Numbered from the stretch's first letter, positions 1-7,188 are shown. The stretch: DNA of 33,080 nt from Candidatus Staskawiczbacteria bacterium RIFCSPHIGHO2_01_FULL_39_25 (GCA_001820095.1 MHOO01000011.1:102147-135226), one strand, 5' to 3'. A program made the numbers and translations. The notes: generated from the sequence alone by a model not told the origin.

Positions 1-90
1 GATACAAAAAGGTAACGCAAAATGTTGGCTTGTGCGCCACCAGGTGTCCTGCGGCAGGAGCGTGCGTGGATTAACGGACTTTCATTCTTG

Positions 91-127
91 AAAAATACGC
101 CCTAGGTTTAAAGGGCGTATTTTTTTA
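91..127 (+). terminator. Rho-independent terminator before pilD
   Basis: A perfect 10-bp stem (AATACGCCCT at 94-103 with AGGGCGTATT at 112-121) closes an 8-nt loop and runs into a T tract. It would end whatever transcript enters the window from the left. The 90 bases before it contain only a short GC-rich hairpin (TCCTG/CAGGA around 48-60) and two unconvincing open-frame remnants, so the upstream gene cannot be identified. Confidence 0.85.
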
Positions 128-152
128 TAAAAAAATGATAACATGAAAGAAT

Positions 153-986
153 ATGGCATTCATGGTAAATATTCTTATATTCTTATTGGGGGTAGCGATA
201 GGCAGCTTTTTAAACTGCGTATTGTATAGATTAGAAATTGGAAAAAGTTTTTTACATGGAAGATCCTATTGTCCCAACTGCAAGCATACGTTAGCTTGGA
301 CAGATTTGATTCCTGTGATTAGTTTTTTATGGTTGCAAGGAAAATGCCGATATTGTGGCAATAGAATATCTCTTCAATACCCCTTGGTGGAAATAGCTAC
401 GGGAATGGTATTCCTGTTAATTTTCAATTTCCAATTTCCAATTTTCAACCAATTTTCAATTATTCAATTTTTAAACTTAACACTTCTCCTGTATGTGGTC
501 AGTTCTTTAATAATTATTTTTGTTTACGACCTGAAGCATTATGTTATTCCCGATAGCGTCTTATTTCCGGCTATAATAGTAGCTTTTTTATATCGTATTT
601 TAGATTTTAGGAATTTGAATTTGTTTAGGATTTCGGATTTCGGATTTTTTATTTCTACCCCTTTGATAAATTATCTTGTCGCCTCGTTTCTGGCAAGTGT
701 CTTTTTTTTATTAATTTTCCTGGTATCAAAGGGGCAGTGGATGGGCTTTGGGGATGTTAAACTGGCCCTTCTTTTAGGCTTTATTTTAGGCTTCCCCAAT
801 ATCTTATTAGGCTTATTCTTGGCTTTCTTGTTTGGTGCTATAATAGGAATAGGATGCATCATATTGGATAAAAAGGGGCTGAAAAGCGAAATGCCCTTTG
901 CCCCCTTTTTAATTGTAGGAACTTTGGTAGCTATGTTCTGGGGGGGACAGATGATTGATTGGTACATCCGTTTCTTAATTTTTTAG
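153..986 (+). CDS. pilD: Type IV prepilin leader peptidase / N-methyltransferase (A24 family)
   Basis: Membrane aspartic peptidase that cleaves, and in bifunctional members N-methylates, type IV prepilins. The 277-residue protein begins with a GSFLNCVLYR motif (about 17-26), followed by the two CxxC pairs of the cytosolic zinc-binding domain (CPNC, then CRYC). Multiple hydrophobic segments follow, with the first catalytic Asp probably in FVYDLKHYVIPD and the second in GFGDVK (the GxGD motif). Pseudopilin genes follow directly, which fits substrate and enzyme being co-expressed. ATG at 153 is used; ATG at 162 is an alternative, and neither has a clear ribosome-binding site. Two segments (about residues 89-106 and 151-168) are encoded by heptamer-repeat DNA and read as Phe/Asn/Gln-rich or Phe/Arg/Asp-rich inserts between membrane helices. 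Family assignment is firm; methylase activity is inferred. Confidence 0.93.
   Translation: MAFMVNILIFLLGVAIGSFLNCVLYRLEIGKSFLHGRSYCPNCKHTLAWTDLIPVISFLWLQGKCRYCGNRISLQYPLVEIATGMVFLLIFNFQFPIFNQFSIIQFLNLTLLLYVVSSLIIIFVYDLKHYVIPDSVLFPAIIVAFLYRILDFRNLNLFRISDFGFFISTPLINYLVASFLASVFFLLIFLVSKGQWMGFGDVKLALLLGFILGFPNILLGLFLAFLFGAIIGIGCIILDKKGLKSEMPFAPFLIVGTLVAMFWGGQMIDWYIRFLIF
420..475. repeat. Heptamer tract inside pilD (first)
   Basis: Units of seven bases such as ATTTCCA, ATTTCCA, ATTTTCA run in tandem inside the coding frame and give a low-complexity Phe/Asn/Gln/Ile stretch. The same kind of tract is otherwise found in spacers. Confidence 0.65.
606..650. repeat. Heptamer tract inside pilD (second)
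   Basis: The unit ATTTCGG occurs twice in tandem, flanked by AT-rich 7-base relatives, and is translated as part of the interhelical segment near residues 151-168. The frame stays open across it. Confidence 0.6.
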
Positions 987-1009
987 AAAACTAAGAAATC
1001 ATAAAACAC

Positions 1010-1077
1010 ACAACATGGAACATAAAAAAAACGAAAAATATAAAAATTGTTCCATGTTCTATGTTCCATGTTCTATG
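1010..1077. repeat. Heptamer inverted repeat before the first pilin gene
   Basis: The right arm consists of alternating 7-base units ATGTTCC and ATGTTCT (about 1048-1077). The left arm carries the complementary CATGGAACAT (about 1014-1023). The last unit overlaps the preferred ATG of the following pilin gene at 1075. Confidence 0.75.
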
Positions 1078-1626
1078 AAGAAGAGGGGTTTTACGATTAT
1101 AGAATTAATGATAGTTATTTCCATCGTAGGCGCCTTATTGGGTATTGTAATCTCAAATCTCCCCCAGGTGAAACTTCAATTTGCTCTTTCAAGAGTTACT
1201 TATACATTTGCCCAAAATGTAAGGCGGGCGCAAGACTTAGCCTTATCTTCAGTGCCCTATAAAGATTCCAGCGGTCAAGAGCAGGCGGTAAGCGGATACG
1301 GAGTTTTTGTTGATTTGAAAGATGACAAAAAGTATCTTATGTATGCTGATAAGCAGCCGGGAAACCAAAAGTATGGGGGGTCGGATTATATTGTTGAAAC
1401 CATTGATTTTAGTTCAGATGAACCGGGGGTCATTATTAAAGAATTGCGCAAGGTTAATAGTCAAAACAAAGCAAGTATTAATTTCAACCCTCCTAATCCC
1501 GATACCGCTATAGAAAATTTAAATCTGGGTGAAAATGCCATAGAAGTGGTGTTTGCCCTAGCATCTGATCTGGCTATAACAAGGACCGTGTCGGTAAGCA
1601 CATCAGGATTAATAGAAATCAAATGA
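1075..1626 (+). CDS. FimT/GspH-like type IV pseudopilin
   Basis: Minor pilin of a type IV pilus or competence-type system. From ATG 1075 the product is 184 residues, starting MKKRG and followed by the type III cleavage site G|FTIIELMIV with the conserved Glu at +5 and a hydrophobic N-terminal helix. The next segment, with an Arg-Ala-rich amphipathic helix (FAQNVRRAQDLALSS), is typical of FimT/GspH. A longer frame opens at 1015, but its extra 20 residues are translated from a heptamer repeat and would give an unusually long leader, so 1075 is preferred. The stop codon overlaps the next start (ATGA, 1623-1626), indicating translational coupling. The FimT/GspH label rests on the N-terminal half only; the C-terminal beta domain is not recognisable by eye. 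Confidence 0.87.
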   Translation: MKKRGFTIIELMIVISIVGALLGIVISNLPQVKLQFALSRVTYTFAQNVRRAQDLALSSVPYKDSSGQEQAVSGYGVFVDLKDDKKYLMYADKQPGNQKYGGSDYIVETIDFSSDEPGVIIKELRKVNSQNKASINFNPPNPDTAIENLNLGENAIEVVFALASDLAITRTVSVSTSGLIEIK

Positions 1627-2147
1627 ACTCTTTTATCCACAACTCTAAGAAAAATGGCTTTACGATGATTGAGCTAATCATTACCATTGCCATTTTGTCA
1701 TTTGGAATTATTGGGGTGTACACCGCTTTTAACCCTATTGCTTCATTGACCTATACTATTGCTTTGCGTTTTAATGCAGCTTATCTTGCCCAAGAAGGCT
1801 TGGAAATTGTAAGAAACCTTAGGGATAATAATTTTATAGAAGAGGTGGAATGGTCTGAAGGCCTTTTAATCTGTGAAATAGGGTGCCAGGCGGATTATAA
1901 AACGGGAACTTCTGTCCAAACCCCTGAAAATGCCTTAAAAGCCTATGACGACAACACTTTTTTATCATTGAATCAAGACGGTTTTTATGGTTACGATGCA
2001 GGAGGCACGGTTACAAAGTTCAAGAGAAAAATAACCATACACCGGGTGTCGGGTGATGTTCTAAAGGCGAGCGTAGTAGTTACATGGAATTATAATGGAG
2101 TCCCCTATAGTTTTGATGCCGCAGAGTATCTGTATAATTGGTACTAA
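1623..2147 (+). CDS. PilV-like type IV prepilin
   Basis: Minor pilin with an N-terminal prepilin signal: leader MNSFIHNSKKNG, then G|FTMIELIITIAIL with Glu at +5, followed by a long hydrophobic helix. The segment ALRFNAAYLAQEGLEIVRNLRDNNF is characteristic of PilV/GspI-like minor pilins. Total length is 174 residues. It overlaps the preceding pilin gene by 4 bases. The TAA stop is followed within three bases by a heptamer repeat tract, and then by a four-helix-bundle gene that separates it from the next pilin. The function within a pilus tip or pseudopilus is inferred from family and neighbourhood. Confidence 0.87.
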   Translation: MNSFIHNSKKNGFTMIELIITIAILSFGIIGVYTAFNPIASLTYTIALRFNAAYLAQEGLEIVRNLRDNNFIEEVEWSEGLLICEIGCQADYKTGTSVQTPENALKAYDDNTFLSLNQDGFYGYDAGGTVTKFKRKITIHRVSGDVLKASVVVTWNYNGVPYSFDAAEYLYNWY

Positions 2148-2155
2148 GTAACAAT
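2146..2155. repeat. Left direct repeat flanking the four-helix-bundle gene
   Basis: AAGTAACAAT, overlapping the last base of the PilV-like coding region's stop. It is identical to 2552-2561 and could be a target-site duplication or a product of repeat recombination. Confidence 0.5.
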
Positions 2156-2185
2156 TAACATTTGACCATTGACATTTAACTTATG
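2151..2185. repeat. Heptamer tract (TTRAC-type) between PilV-like and four-helix-bundle genes
   Basis: Five 7-base units (AACAATT, AACATTT, GACCATT, GACATTT, AACTTAT) fill the whole spacer and run into the ATG of the next gene. Confidence 0.75.
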
Positions 2186-2557
2186 AAAAAGTTTAGATTT
2201 AGGCAATTTCAGATTTATAAAGATAGTTTGCAATTTCAAAAAGAGCTAAAAGATTTAAGTAGGAAGAAATTCCCAAAAGAAGAACAATTTTGTTTAACAT
2301 CTCAACTATGGCGTGCCTTAGATTCTATTATTTTAAATATTGCAGAAGGCACAGATAGGGGGACTGACAAAGATTTTGCACATTTCTTAAATAATTCTCA
2401 CACATCACTTAACGAAGTAGTGGCCTGTTTAGATTTAGCTTTAAATAATAAGTATATTTCCGAAAGTGAGAATAGTACCTACTTGGTAAAAGCAGAAAAT
2501 ATTGCAAATCAAATTACAGCTTTTCGAAGGAAGTTATTAAAAGATCCCACAAAGTAA
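2183..2557 (+). CDS. Four-helix-bundle protein of the 23S rRNA intervening-sequence family
   Basis: A 124-residue all-helical protein resembling the TIGR02436 / S23 intervening-sequence family. Recognisable features are FRQFQIYKDSLQF near the N-terminus, the central SQLWRALDSIILNIAEGTDRGTDKDFAHFLNNSHTS-type helices with the family signature NIAEG, and a C-terminal ITAFRRKLL helix. Family members form oligomeric four-helix bundles of unknown function; many are encoded in 23S rRNA insertions, and relatives serve as accessory proteins of diversity-generating retroelements. Here it interrupts a pilin gene row in the same orientation. It is flanked by a 10-base direct repeat (AAGTAACAAT at 2146-2155 and 2552-2561), suggesting it arrived as a cassette. 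There is no ribosome-binding site; ATG follows a heptamer tract. Confidence 0.85.
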   Translation: MKKFRFRQFQIYKDSLQFQKELKDLSRKKFPKEEQFCLTSQLWRALDSIILNIAEGTDRGTDKDFAHFLNNSHTSLNEVVACLDLALNNKYISESENSTYLVKAENIANQITAFRRKLLKDPTK

Positions 2558-2561
2558 CAAT
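2552..2561. repeat. Right direct repeat flanking the four-helix-bundle gene
   Basis: A second copy of AAGTAACAAT containing the TAA stop of the four-helix-bundle gene. A near copy (TAGTAACAAT) follows at 2569-2578. Confidence 0.5.
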
Positions 2562-2607
2562 GAACTGTTAGTAACAATATGTGTGATAAAAATCAAAAAC
2601 AAACTTT

Positions 2608-2691
2608 CAATTGCCAATTGTTAATTGTTAATTATTTCCGCCAAAGGCGGAACTGGTTAAATGTTAAATGTCAAATGTCAAATGTCGGCGA
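2608..2691. repeat. Palindromic heptamer element with a CCGCC/GGCGG core
   Basis: Twelve 7-base units in one register. The left arm has CAATTGC, CAATTGT, TAATTGT. A GC hairpin core (TTCCGCC, AAA, GGCGGAA at 2636-2652) follows. The right arm has TTAAATG twice and TCAAATG twice. The right arm supplies the preferred ATG of the next pilin gene at 2675. Confidence 0.8.
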
Positions 2692-3265
2692 AAGGGGGTT
2701 TTCGTTGTTAGAGCTTGTTATTGTGCTTGCAATATTCATGGTGGCAATAACCACGGCCGTAAGTATTTTTGCGTCCATAGTAAGCCAGCAAAGAAGAATA
2801 TTAGACGAGGAAGAACTCTTGAGCCAAGCAAGTTATGCCTTAGAGTATATGTCCAGAGCTATTAGAGCGGCGGTAAAAGATGATACAGGCAGTTGCCTAG
2901 GCGACAGCAATATAGGATATAATTATGTGCTTACCAATTATGATTCTGCGTCGGGTTTTTATGAAGGCATAAAATTTATTAATCAATCCAATAGTAATGC
3001 CTGCCAGGAATTTTTCATTGATCTTGACGGGGCTTTAAAAGAAATAAAAAATGCTGGTTCAGCCCAAAGCATACTATCAAATGCCTACAATATAAAATAT
3101 GGCAGGTTTATTTTAAATGGCGATAAAAATGTCCAGGGATCGTCTCCGGACGACTTAGTTCAGCCGAGGGTAACCATCCTATTAAATATACAAACTAAGG
3201 CGCAAAATCCCCAAGAAAAAATAATACAAACAACCATTTCCCAAAGAAACTTAAATGTGCAATAA
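2675..3265 (+). CDS. PilW/GspJ-like type IV prepilin
   Basis: Minor pilin. From ATG 2675 it has 196 residues: leader MSNVGERG, then G|FSLLELVIVLAIF with the conserved Glu at +5 and a hydrophobic helix of about 20 residues. The following SQQRRILDEEELLSQASYALEYMSRAIRAA helix is typical of PilW/GspJ-like proteins. The frame opens further upstream at 2579, but the additional 32 residues are translated repeat DNA and do not resemble a leader peptide. The start codon itself lies in a TCAAATG heptamer. It overlaps the next gene by 11 bases and so probably belongs to the same operon despite the inserted four-helix-bundle gene. Confidence 0.85.
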   Translation: MSNVGERGFSLLELVIVLAIFMVAITTAVSIFASIVSQQRRILDEEELLSQASYALEYMSRAIRAAVKDDTGSCLGDSNIGYNYVLTNYDSASGFYEGIKFINQSNSNACQEFFIDLDGALKEIKNAGSAQSILSNAYNIKYGRFILNGDKNVQGSSPDDLVQPRVTILLNIQTKAQNPQEKIIQTTISQRNLNVQ

Positions 3266-3743
3266 AAGCATGCTAAATCATCATCAACGGGGGGTATCTT
3301 TGGTAGTTACGTTTCTCATCATGACCATTATGCTTTCTATCGTATTAAGCGTAAGCATTATTTTAGTAAGCCAGATTAAAGTCATACGGAATATAGGCAG
3401 TTCAGTTTCGGCATTTTATGCCGCTGAGACCGGCAACGAAAAAACGCTTTATTTTGATAGAAAGCAAGTGCCTCCGGGGGGGAATCGGGGGCTTTGCAAC
3501 CTCTGCAACGCCTGTACTTCAGATGATTGTATGGGTTGTACCGCTGTGCCTACGGGTCCTCATGGCTGTGATACTGATAGTTGCCTTAATTGCCGGGTTA
3601 TTTATGTATCCGTATTTGATGGAAGAAGTTACCTTGTGGATGCAAATGTTGAAGTCAAATCGGGATCTAATGTATTTACCGTTAATTCAAGGGGATTATA
3701 TAAAGATACCGCAAGGGCCCTTGAAATAAGCTCCAGCGATTAG
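3255..3743 (+). CDS. PilX-like pilus assembly protein with a cysteine-rich insert
   Basis: Last gene of the pilin row, 162 residues. The N-terminus HQRGVSLVVTFLIMTIMLSIV resembles PilX/GspK-like proteins: a hydrophobic membrane segment without the canonical FTxxE start. SVSAFYAAETGNEK follows, close to the 'AFYAAEAG' signature of that family. Residues about 76-114 hold eight cysteines (CNLC, NAC, DDC, MGC, HGC, DSC, NC), which is unusual for pilins and suggests a metal site or disulfide-bonded loop. A short beta-rich C-terminal domain follows. It starts at ATG 3255, overlapping the previous stop; ATG 3270 is an alternative. ligA follows after 24 bases. The family call comes from the N-terminus only. 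Confidence 0.75.
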   Translation: MCNKSMLNHHQRGVSLVVTFLIMTIMLSIVLSVSIILVSQIKVIRNIGSSVSAFYAAETGNEKTLYFDRKQVPPGGNRGLCNLCNACTSDDCMGCTAVPTGPHGCDTDSCLNCRVIYVSVFDGRSYLVDANVEVKSGSNVFTVNSRGLYKDTARALEISSSD

Positions 3744-3767
3744 TAGTATAGAAAATGCAAGCTTTTC

Positions 3768-5777
3768 ATGAATAAATCAGAAGCTAAAAACAGAATTGAA
3801 AAACTGATAAAAGTTATCAATTACCACCGTTATCTCTACCATGTTCAAGACCGCCAAGAGATTTCCGATGCCGCATTAGACTCTTTAAAAAAAGAGCTTT
3901 TTGATTTAGAGCAGCAGTACCCAGACCTTGTAGCCTCTGATTCGCCGACCCAGCGGGTTGGCGGAGAGCCTTTAAAAGATTTTAAGAAAGTGCGGCATGC
4001 CAAGAGGATGCTTTCGCTTAATGATGTTTTCTCAAAAGAGGATTTTTACCGCTGGCACGAAAGAATCTCAAAATTATTAACAGAACAGGAAAGAAGCCAA
4101 TTAGATTTTTATTGTGAATTGAAGATAGACGGCCTGGCCATTGAGCTTGAATATAACAACAGCATGTTGGTGCAGGGTTCTACGCGCGGCGATGGCAGCA
4201 TTGGCGAAGATATCACCCAAAACCTAAAAACTGTTGAGTCAATACCATTAAAATTCGAAATTCGAAATTATAAATTCGAAATTCCGCGAACCCTAGTGGT
4301 TCGCGGCGAGGTCTTTATTTCCAAAAAAGGATTTGAGGAAATAAATAAGATCCAAATAAAAAAAGGCTTGCCGCCCTATGCCAATCCTCGGAATATCGCC
4401 GCTGGTTCGGTGCGCCAATTAGATCCTAAAATAACCGCTTCGCGCCATTTGGATTCTTTTGCCTATGATATAGTTACTGATATGGGAATTAAAACCCATC
4501 AGCAGGCGCATACCATGCTAAAAGAATTAGGTTTTAAAACAAATGAGAAAAATCAGTACTGCAAATCTATTGAAGAAGTATTCCATTTTTACGAACAGGT
4601 TGGCAAAATCCGTGAAAAATTAAACTATGAGATTGACGGTATTGTCGTGATAATCAATAACAACACAATCTACGAAAAATTAGGCGTGGTAGGCAAGGCG
4701 CCCCGCGGGGCAGTAGCATTTAAATTTGCCCAAAGCCAAGCAACTACCAAAATAGTAGACATTAAAGTGCAAATTGGCAGGACAGGGGCGCTGACGCCCG
4801 TGGCTGTTTTGCAGCCAGTGCAAGTTTCGGGGATTACCATAAGCCGGGCCACATTGCATAATGAAGATGAAATTAAGCGGCTGGGGCTGAAAATTGGAGA
4901 TACCGTTATTGTAGGCCGGGCGGGAGATGTAATACCTAATGTGGTGAAAGTTTTGCCCGAACTGCGAAATGGCGAAGAAAAGGAATTTGTGATGCCGAAA
5001 ATATGCCCAAGCTGCAATACCAAATTGGAAAAATCAGACACCGAAGCGCTCTGGAGGTGTTCTAATAAAAACTGCTTTGCCCGAAAACGGAGGGCATTTT
5101 ACCACTTTGTTTCCCGAGCCGCATTTAATATAGAAGGGCTCGGCCCTAAAATTATTGACAGGCTATTAGATGAGGGCTTAGTGCAGGACCCCAGCGATTT
5201 ATTTGAATTAAAAGAAGGCGACATGGTGCAGTTAGAGAGGTTTGCAGAAAAATCAGCGGGAAATTTAGTCCAGTCAATTGCCCAAAAAAGAGAAATACTT
5301 TTGCCGAGGTTTATTTATGCCTTGGGGATCAGGAATGTAGGAGCAGAAACAGCCGTAGACTTGGCTAATCATTTTGGATCAATAGAAAAATTGCAGCGTG
5401 CCGCACGAGAAGACTTCCAACATATCTCAAACATCGGGCCTATTGTTGCAAATTCCATTCACGAATGGTTCGGCGATAAGCATAGCGTGAAATTCTTAGA
5501 AAAATTGAAAAAGCACGTAATTATCAAAAATCCAGAAAGAAAAACCACAAGCAAATTATCTGGAAAAATCTTTGTACTGACGGGGGGGTTGGAATCTATG
5601 GAACGGGAACTGGCAAAAGAAAGAATCAGAGCGTTGGGCGGGGAGATTTCAGAATCAGTTTCAAAGACGACAGATTTTGTCGTGGCGGGAAAAGAAGCGG
5701 GGTCAAAGTTGGATAAAGCAAAAAAATTAGGAGTAAGGGTGATTGGAGAAGAAGAGTTTTTGAAGTTAATAGCTTAA
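3768..5777 (+). CDS. ligA: NAD-dependent DNA ligase
   Basis: Seals nicks during replication and repair using NAD as cofactor. At 669 residues it has the full bacterial architecture: the Ia domain with the N-terminal YH..RYLYHV motif, the adenylation domain with nucleophile Lys119 in CELKIDG, the OB fold (IQIGRTGALTPVA), a four-cysteine zinc finger (CPSC near 413, then CSNKNC), helix-hairpin-helix motifs, and a C-terminal BRCT domain (about 595-669, SGKIFVLTGGL). Residues 162-173 are encoded by a five-unit heptamer repeat (AAATTCG type) inserted just before the conserved VVRGEVF strand, so the enzyme appears functional with a repeat-coded surface loop. There is no Shine-Dalgarno sequence. It is followed after 15 bases by rodA and probably co-transcribed with the pilin genes. 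Confidence 0.97.
   Translation: MNKSEAKNRIEKLIKVINYHRYLYHVQDRQEISDAALDSLKKELFDLEQQYPDLVASDSPTQRVGGEPLKDFKKVRHAKRMLSLNDVFSKEDFYRWHERISKLLTEQERSQLDFYCELKIDGLAIELEYNNSMLVQGSTRGDGSIGEDITQNLKTVESIPLKFEIRNYKFEIPRTLVVRGEVFISKKGFEEINKIQIKKGLPPYANPRNIAAGSVRQLDPKITASRHLDSFAYDIVTDMGIKTHQQAHTMLKELGFKTNEKNQYCKSIEEVFHFYEQVGKIREKLNYEIDGIVVIINNNTIYEKLGVVGKAPRGAVAFKFAQSQATTKIVDIKVQIGRTGALTPVAVLQPVQVSGITISRATLHNEDEIKRLGLKIGDTVIVGRAGDVIPNVVKVLPELRNGEEKEFVMPKICPSCNTKLEKSDTEALWRCSNKNCFARKRRAFYHFVSRAAFNIEGLGPKIIDRLLDEGLVQDPSDLFELKEGDMVQLERFAEKSAGNLVQSIAQKREILLPRFIYALGIRNVGAETAVDLANHFGSIEKLQRAAREDFQHISNIGPIVANSIHEWFGDKHSVKFLEKLKKHVIIKNPERKTTSKLSGKIFVLTGGLESMERELAKERIRALGGEISESVSKTTDFVVAGKEAGSKLDKAKKLGVRVIGEEEFLKLIA
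4251..4285. repeat. Heptamer tract inside ligA
   Basis: Exactly five 7-base units (AAATTCG, AAATTCG, AAATTAT, AAATTCG, AAATTCC), in frame, coding KFEIRNYKFEIP with the following bases. Gain or loss of one unit would shift the reading frame. Confidence 0.85.
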
Positions 5778-5792
5778 ATTTGAAGTTAAAAA

Positions 5793-6896
5793 ATGAATAC
5801 TTTTTTATCTCATCTCAAAAAACTAGACTGGGTTCTTATTGCTTCTGCTATCATCATAACCTGTTTTGGGTTGGCGGCTATTTACAGCACATCGCTTGCG
5901 AAGAATAATTTTTTGAATTTTGAAAAACAGCTTGTTTTTTTTGCAGCAGGTTTTATATTAATGCTGGCTGTCAGCTTTTTTGATTATCGGATTTTAAGGA
6001 ATAATTCTTACCTGATTCTTATTCTTTATTTTATCTGCCTGCTATTGCTGGCCGGCCTGCATTTTTTTGCCCCGGATATCCGGGGAACCAGGGGCTGGTA
6101 TAAGATAGGGCTTTTGTCGCTTGACCCAATTGAGCCAACGAAAATTATCTTGATTATTTTGCTGGCAAAATACTTTTCCATGAGGCATGTGGAAATGTAT
6201 AAATTCAGGCATATTATCCTGTCGGGCTTATATATCCTTCTGCCTGCTATATTAATCTTTATAAAACCTGATTTAGGGGGCGTAATGGTGCTGGTCATCA
6301 TGTGGCTGGGGATCTTAATGGTTTCAGGAATCAAGATAAAACACTTTTTAATCCTTTTGCTCTGTTTTATGGTAACCGTAACCTTTGCCTGGAATCTTTT
6401 GCTTAAAGATTACCAAAAAGGAAGGATTATCGCTTTTATTTTTCCCTACGACGTTTTAGGAGGGTCATGGAGCCAGACGCAGACAAAAATTTCCATTGGA
6501 TCTGGAAAAATTTTTGGCCAGGGACTTGGCCAGGGCTCTCAAGTGCAGTATGGATTCCTGCCAGAACCCCATACCGATTTTATTTTTTCTGTCATTGCCG
6601 AGGAGTGGGGAGTTGTCGGCATGTCTGTTTTTTTTATTACCTACCTGGTGCTCATCTGGCGCATCTTGAAAATAGCCATTGCATCTGATTCAAACTTTCC
6701 CCGTTTGTTCGCGGTAGGCTTTTCCATTATATTAATAACCCAGTTCACCATTAACATTGGTATGAACCTTTCTATGCTTCCGGTTGTGGGAATTTATCTG
6801 CCTCTCGTAAGCTATGGAGGGTCAGGGTTAATAGCCAACTTCATTTCCTTGGGAATTTTGCAGAGCATCCATACCAGAACCGGCAGTTATGCTTGA
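5793..6896 (+). CDS. rodA: SEDS-family peptidoglycan glycosyltransferase, RodA type
   Basis: Polytopic membrane protein that polymerises lipid II during cell-wall elongation or septation. The 367 residues form about ten hydrophobic segments. Diagnostic motifs are the large extracytoplasmic loop with PEPHTDFIF (Asp262, the residue required for polymerase activity in SEDS proteins), IKPDLGG, and the C-terminal NIGMNLSMLPVVGIYLPLVSYGGSGL signature. The NIGMNL...LPVVGIxLP wording favours RodA over FtsW; with no division cluster around it, a dual role cannot be excluded. It begins 15 bases after ligA. The -35 hexamer of the rpoB promoter overlaps its stop codon. Confidence 0.9.
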   Translation: MNTFLSHLKKLDWVLIASAIIITCFGLAAIYSTSLAKNNFLNFEKQLVFFAAGFILMLAVSFFDYRILRNNSYLILILYFICLLLLAGLHFFAPDIRGTRGWYKIGLLSLDPIEPTKIILIILLAKYFSMRHVEMYKFRHIILSGLYILLPAILIFIKPDLGGVMVLVIMWLGILMVSGIKIKHFLILLLCFMVTVTFAWNLLLKDYQKGRIIAFIFPYDVLGGSWSQTQTKISIGSGKIFGQGLGQGSQVQYGFLPEPHTDFIFSVIAEEWGVVGMSVFFITYLVLIWRILKIAIASDSNFPRLFAVGFSIILITQFTINIGMNLSMLPVVGIYLPLVSYGGSGLIANFISLGILQSIHTRTGSYA

Positions 6897-6921
6897 CATT
6901 TTTAATGGGAAATACTAGGAT
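6893..6921 (+). promoter_or_regulatory. Predicted sigma-70-type promoter of rpoB
   Basis: TTGACA at 6893-6898, a 17-base spacer, and TAGGAT at 6916-6921. Transcription would start near 6928, giving a leader of about 260 nt before rpoB. The -35 overlaps the rodA stop codon. Confidence 0.7.
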
Positions 6922-6927
6922 AAAGAT

Positions 6928-7081
6928 ATATAAAAAGAAGTGGCCACTTTACTCTAGTTAAAACTTAAAACCTTCGCCGGTTATTTTTTGATGCAAACCG
7001 ATTTTTTTGTCTGTTAAAAAATTGGCGGAGGCAATACCCTAGATCATATCAGGGTATTTTGTGTTTATATTTAAAAGAATA
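6928..7081 (+). promoter_or_regulatory. Structured leader region upstream of rpoB
   Basis: After the predicted start come a palindrome AAGTGGCCACTT (6940-6951), then a stem CCTTCGCC (6971-6978) with GGCGGAGG (7024-7031), enclosing a weaker CGGTT/AACCG hairpin followed by seven T residues (7002-7008). A terminator-like hairpin at 7033-7062 follows. This is compatible with an attenuated leader RNA or with terminators for upstream readthrough; the sequence alone does not decide. Confidence 0.45.
7033..7062 (+). terminator. Terminator-like hairpin in the rpoB leader
   Basis: Stem AATACCCT (7033-7040) with AGGGTATT (7051-7058), a 10-nt loop, and a short imperfect T run. It lies downstream of the predicted rpoB promoter, so it could attenuate rpoBC as well as end the upstream operon. 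Confidence 0.5.
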
Positions 7082-7186
7082 TAGAATCTTGTAGCTGGAA
7101 TCTTGAATAGAATATTGAATTTGGAATCAAAAATTCCTATTCTCACTTTAATTCTAAATTCAAGATACAAGATTCAAGATTCTCTC
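7082..7186. repeat. Heptamer palindromic element before rpoB
   Basis: Fifteen 7-base units in one register. The left arm begins TAGAATC and has TGGAATC; the right arm has TACAAGA and TTCAAGA. The two arms are complementary overall. It ends two bases before the rpoB ATG and therefore occupies the place of a ribosome-binding site. Confidence 0.8.
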
Positions 7187-7188
7187 AT

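Noticed and set aside
1-90. Possible 3' end of a gene or structured RNA at the left edge
   Set aside because: Two frames stay open for 23-29 codons (ending at 74 and 91) but neither resembles a known protein, and the hairpin around 48-60 is short. There is too little sequence to call; only the terminator after it is annotated.
1015-1074. Longer N-terminus of the first pilin (start at 1015) and of the PilW-like protein (start at 2579)
   Set aside because: The extra residues are translated repeat DNA and would give leaders of 25 and 40 residues before the cleavage site; the nearer ATGs give normal short leaders.
2183-2557. Diversity-generating retroelement accessory protein
   Set aside because: The fold family is related to Avd, but no reverse transcriptase, template repeat or variable repeat is present in the window.
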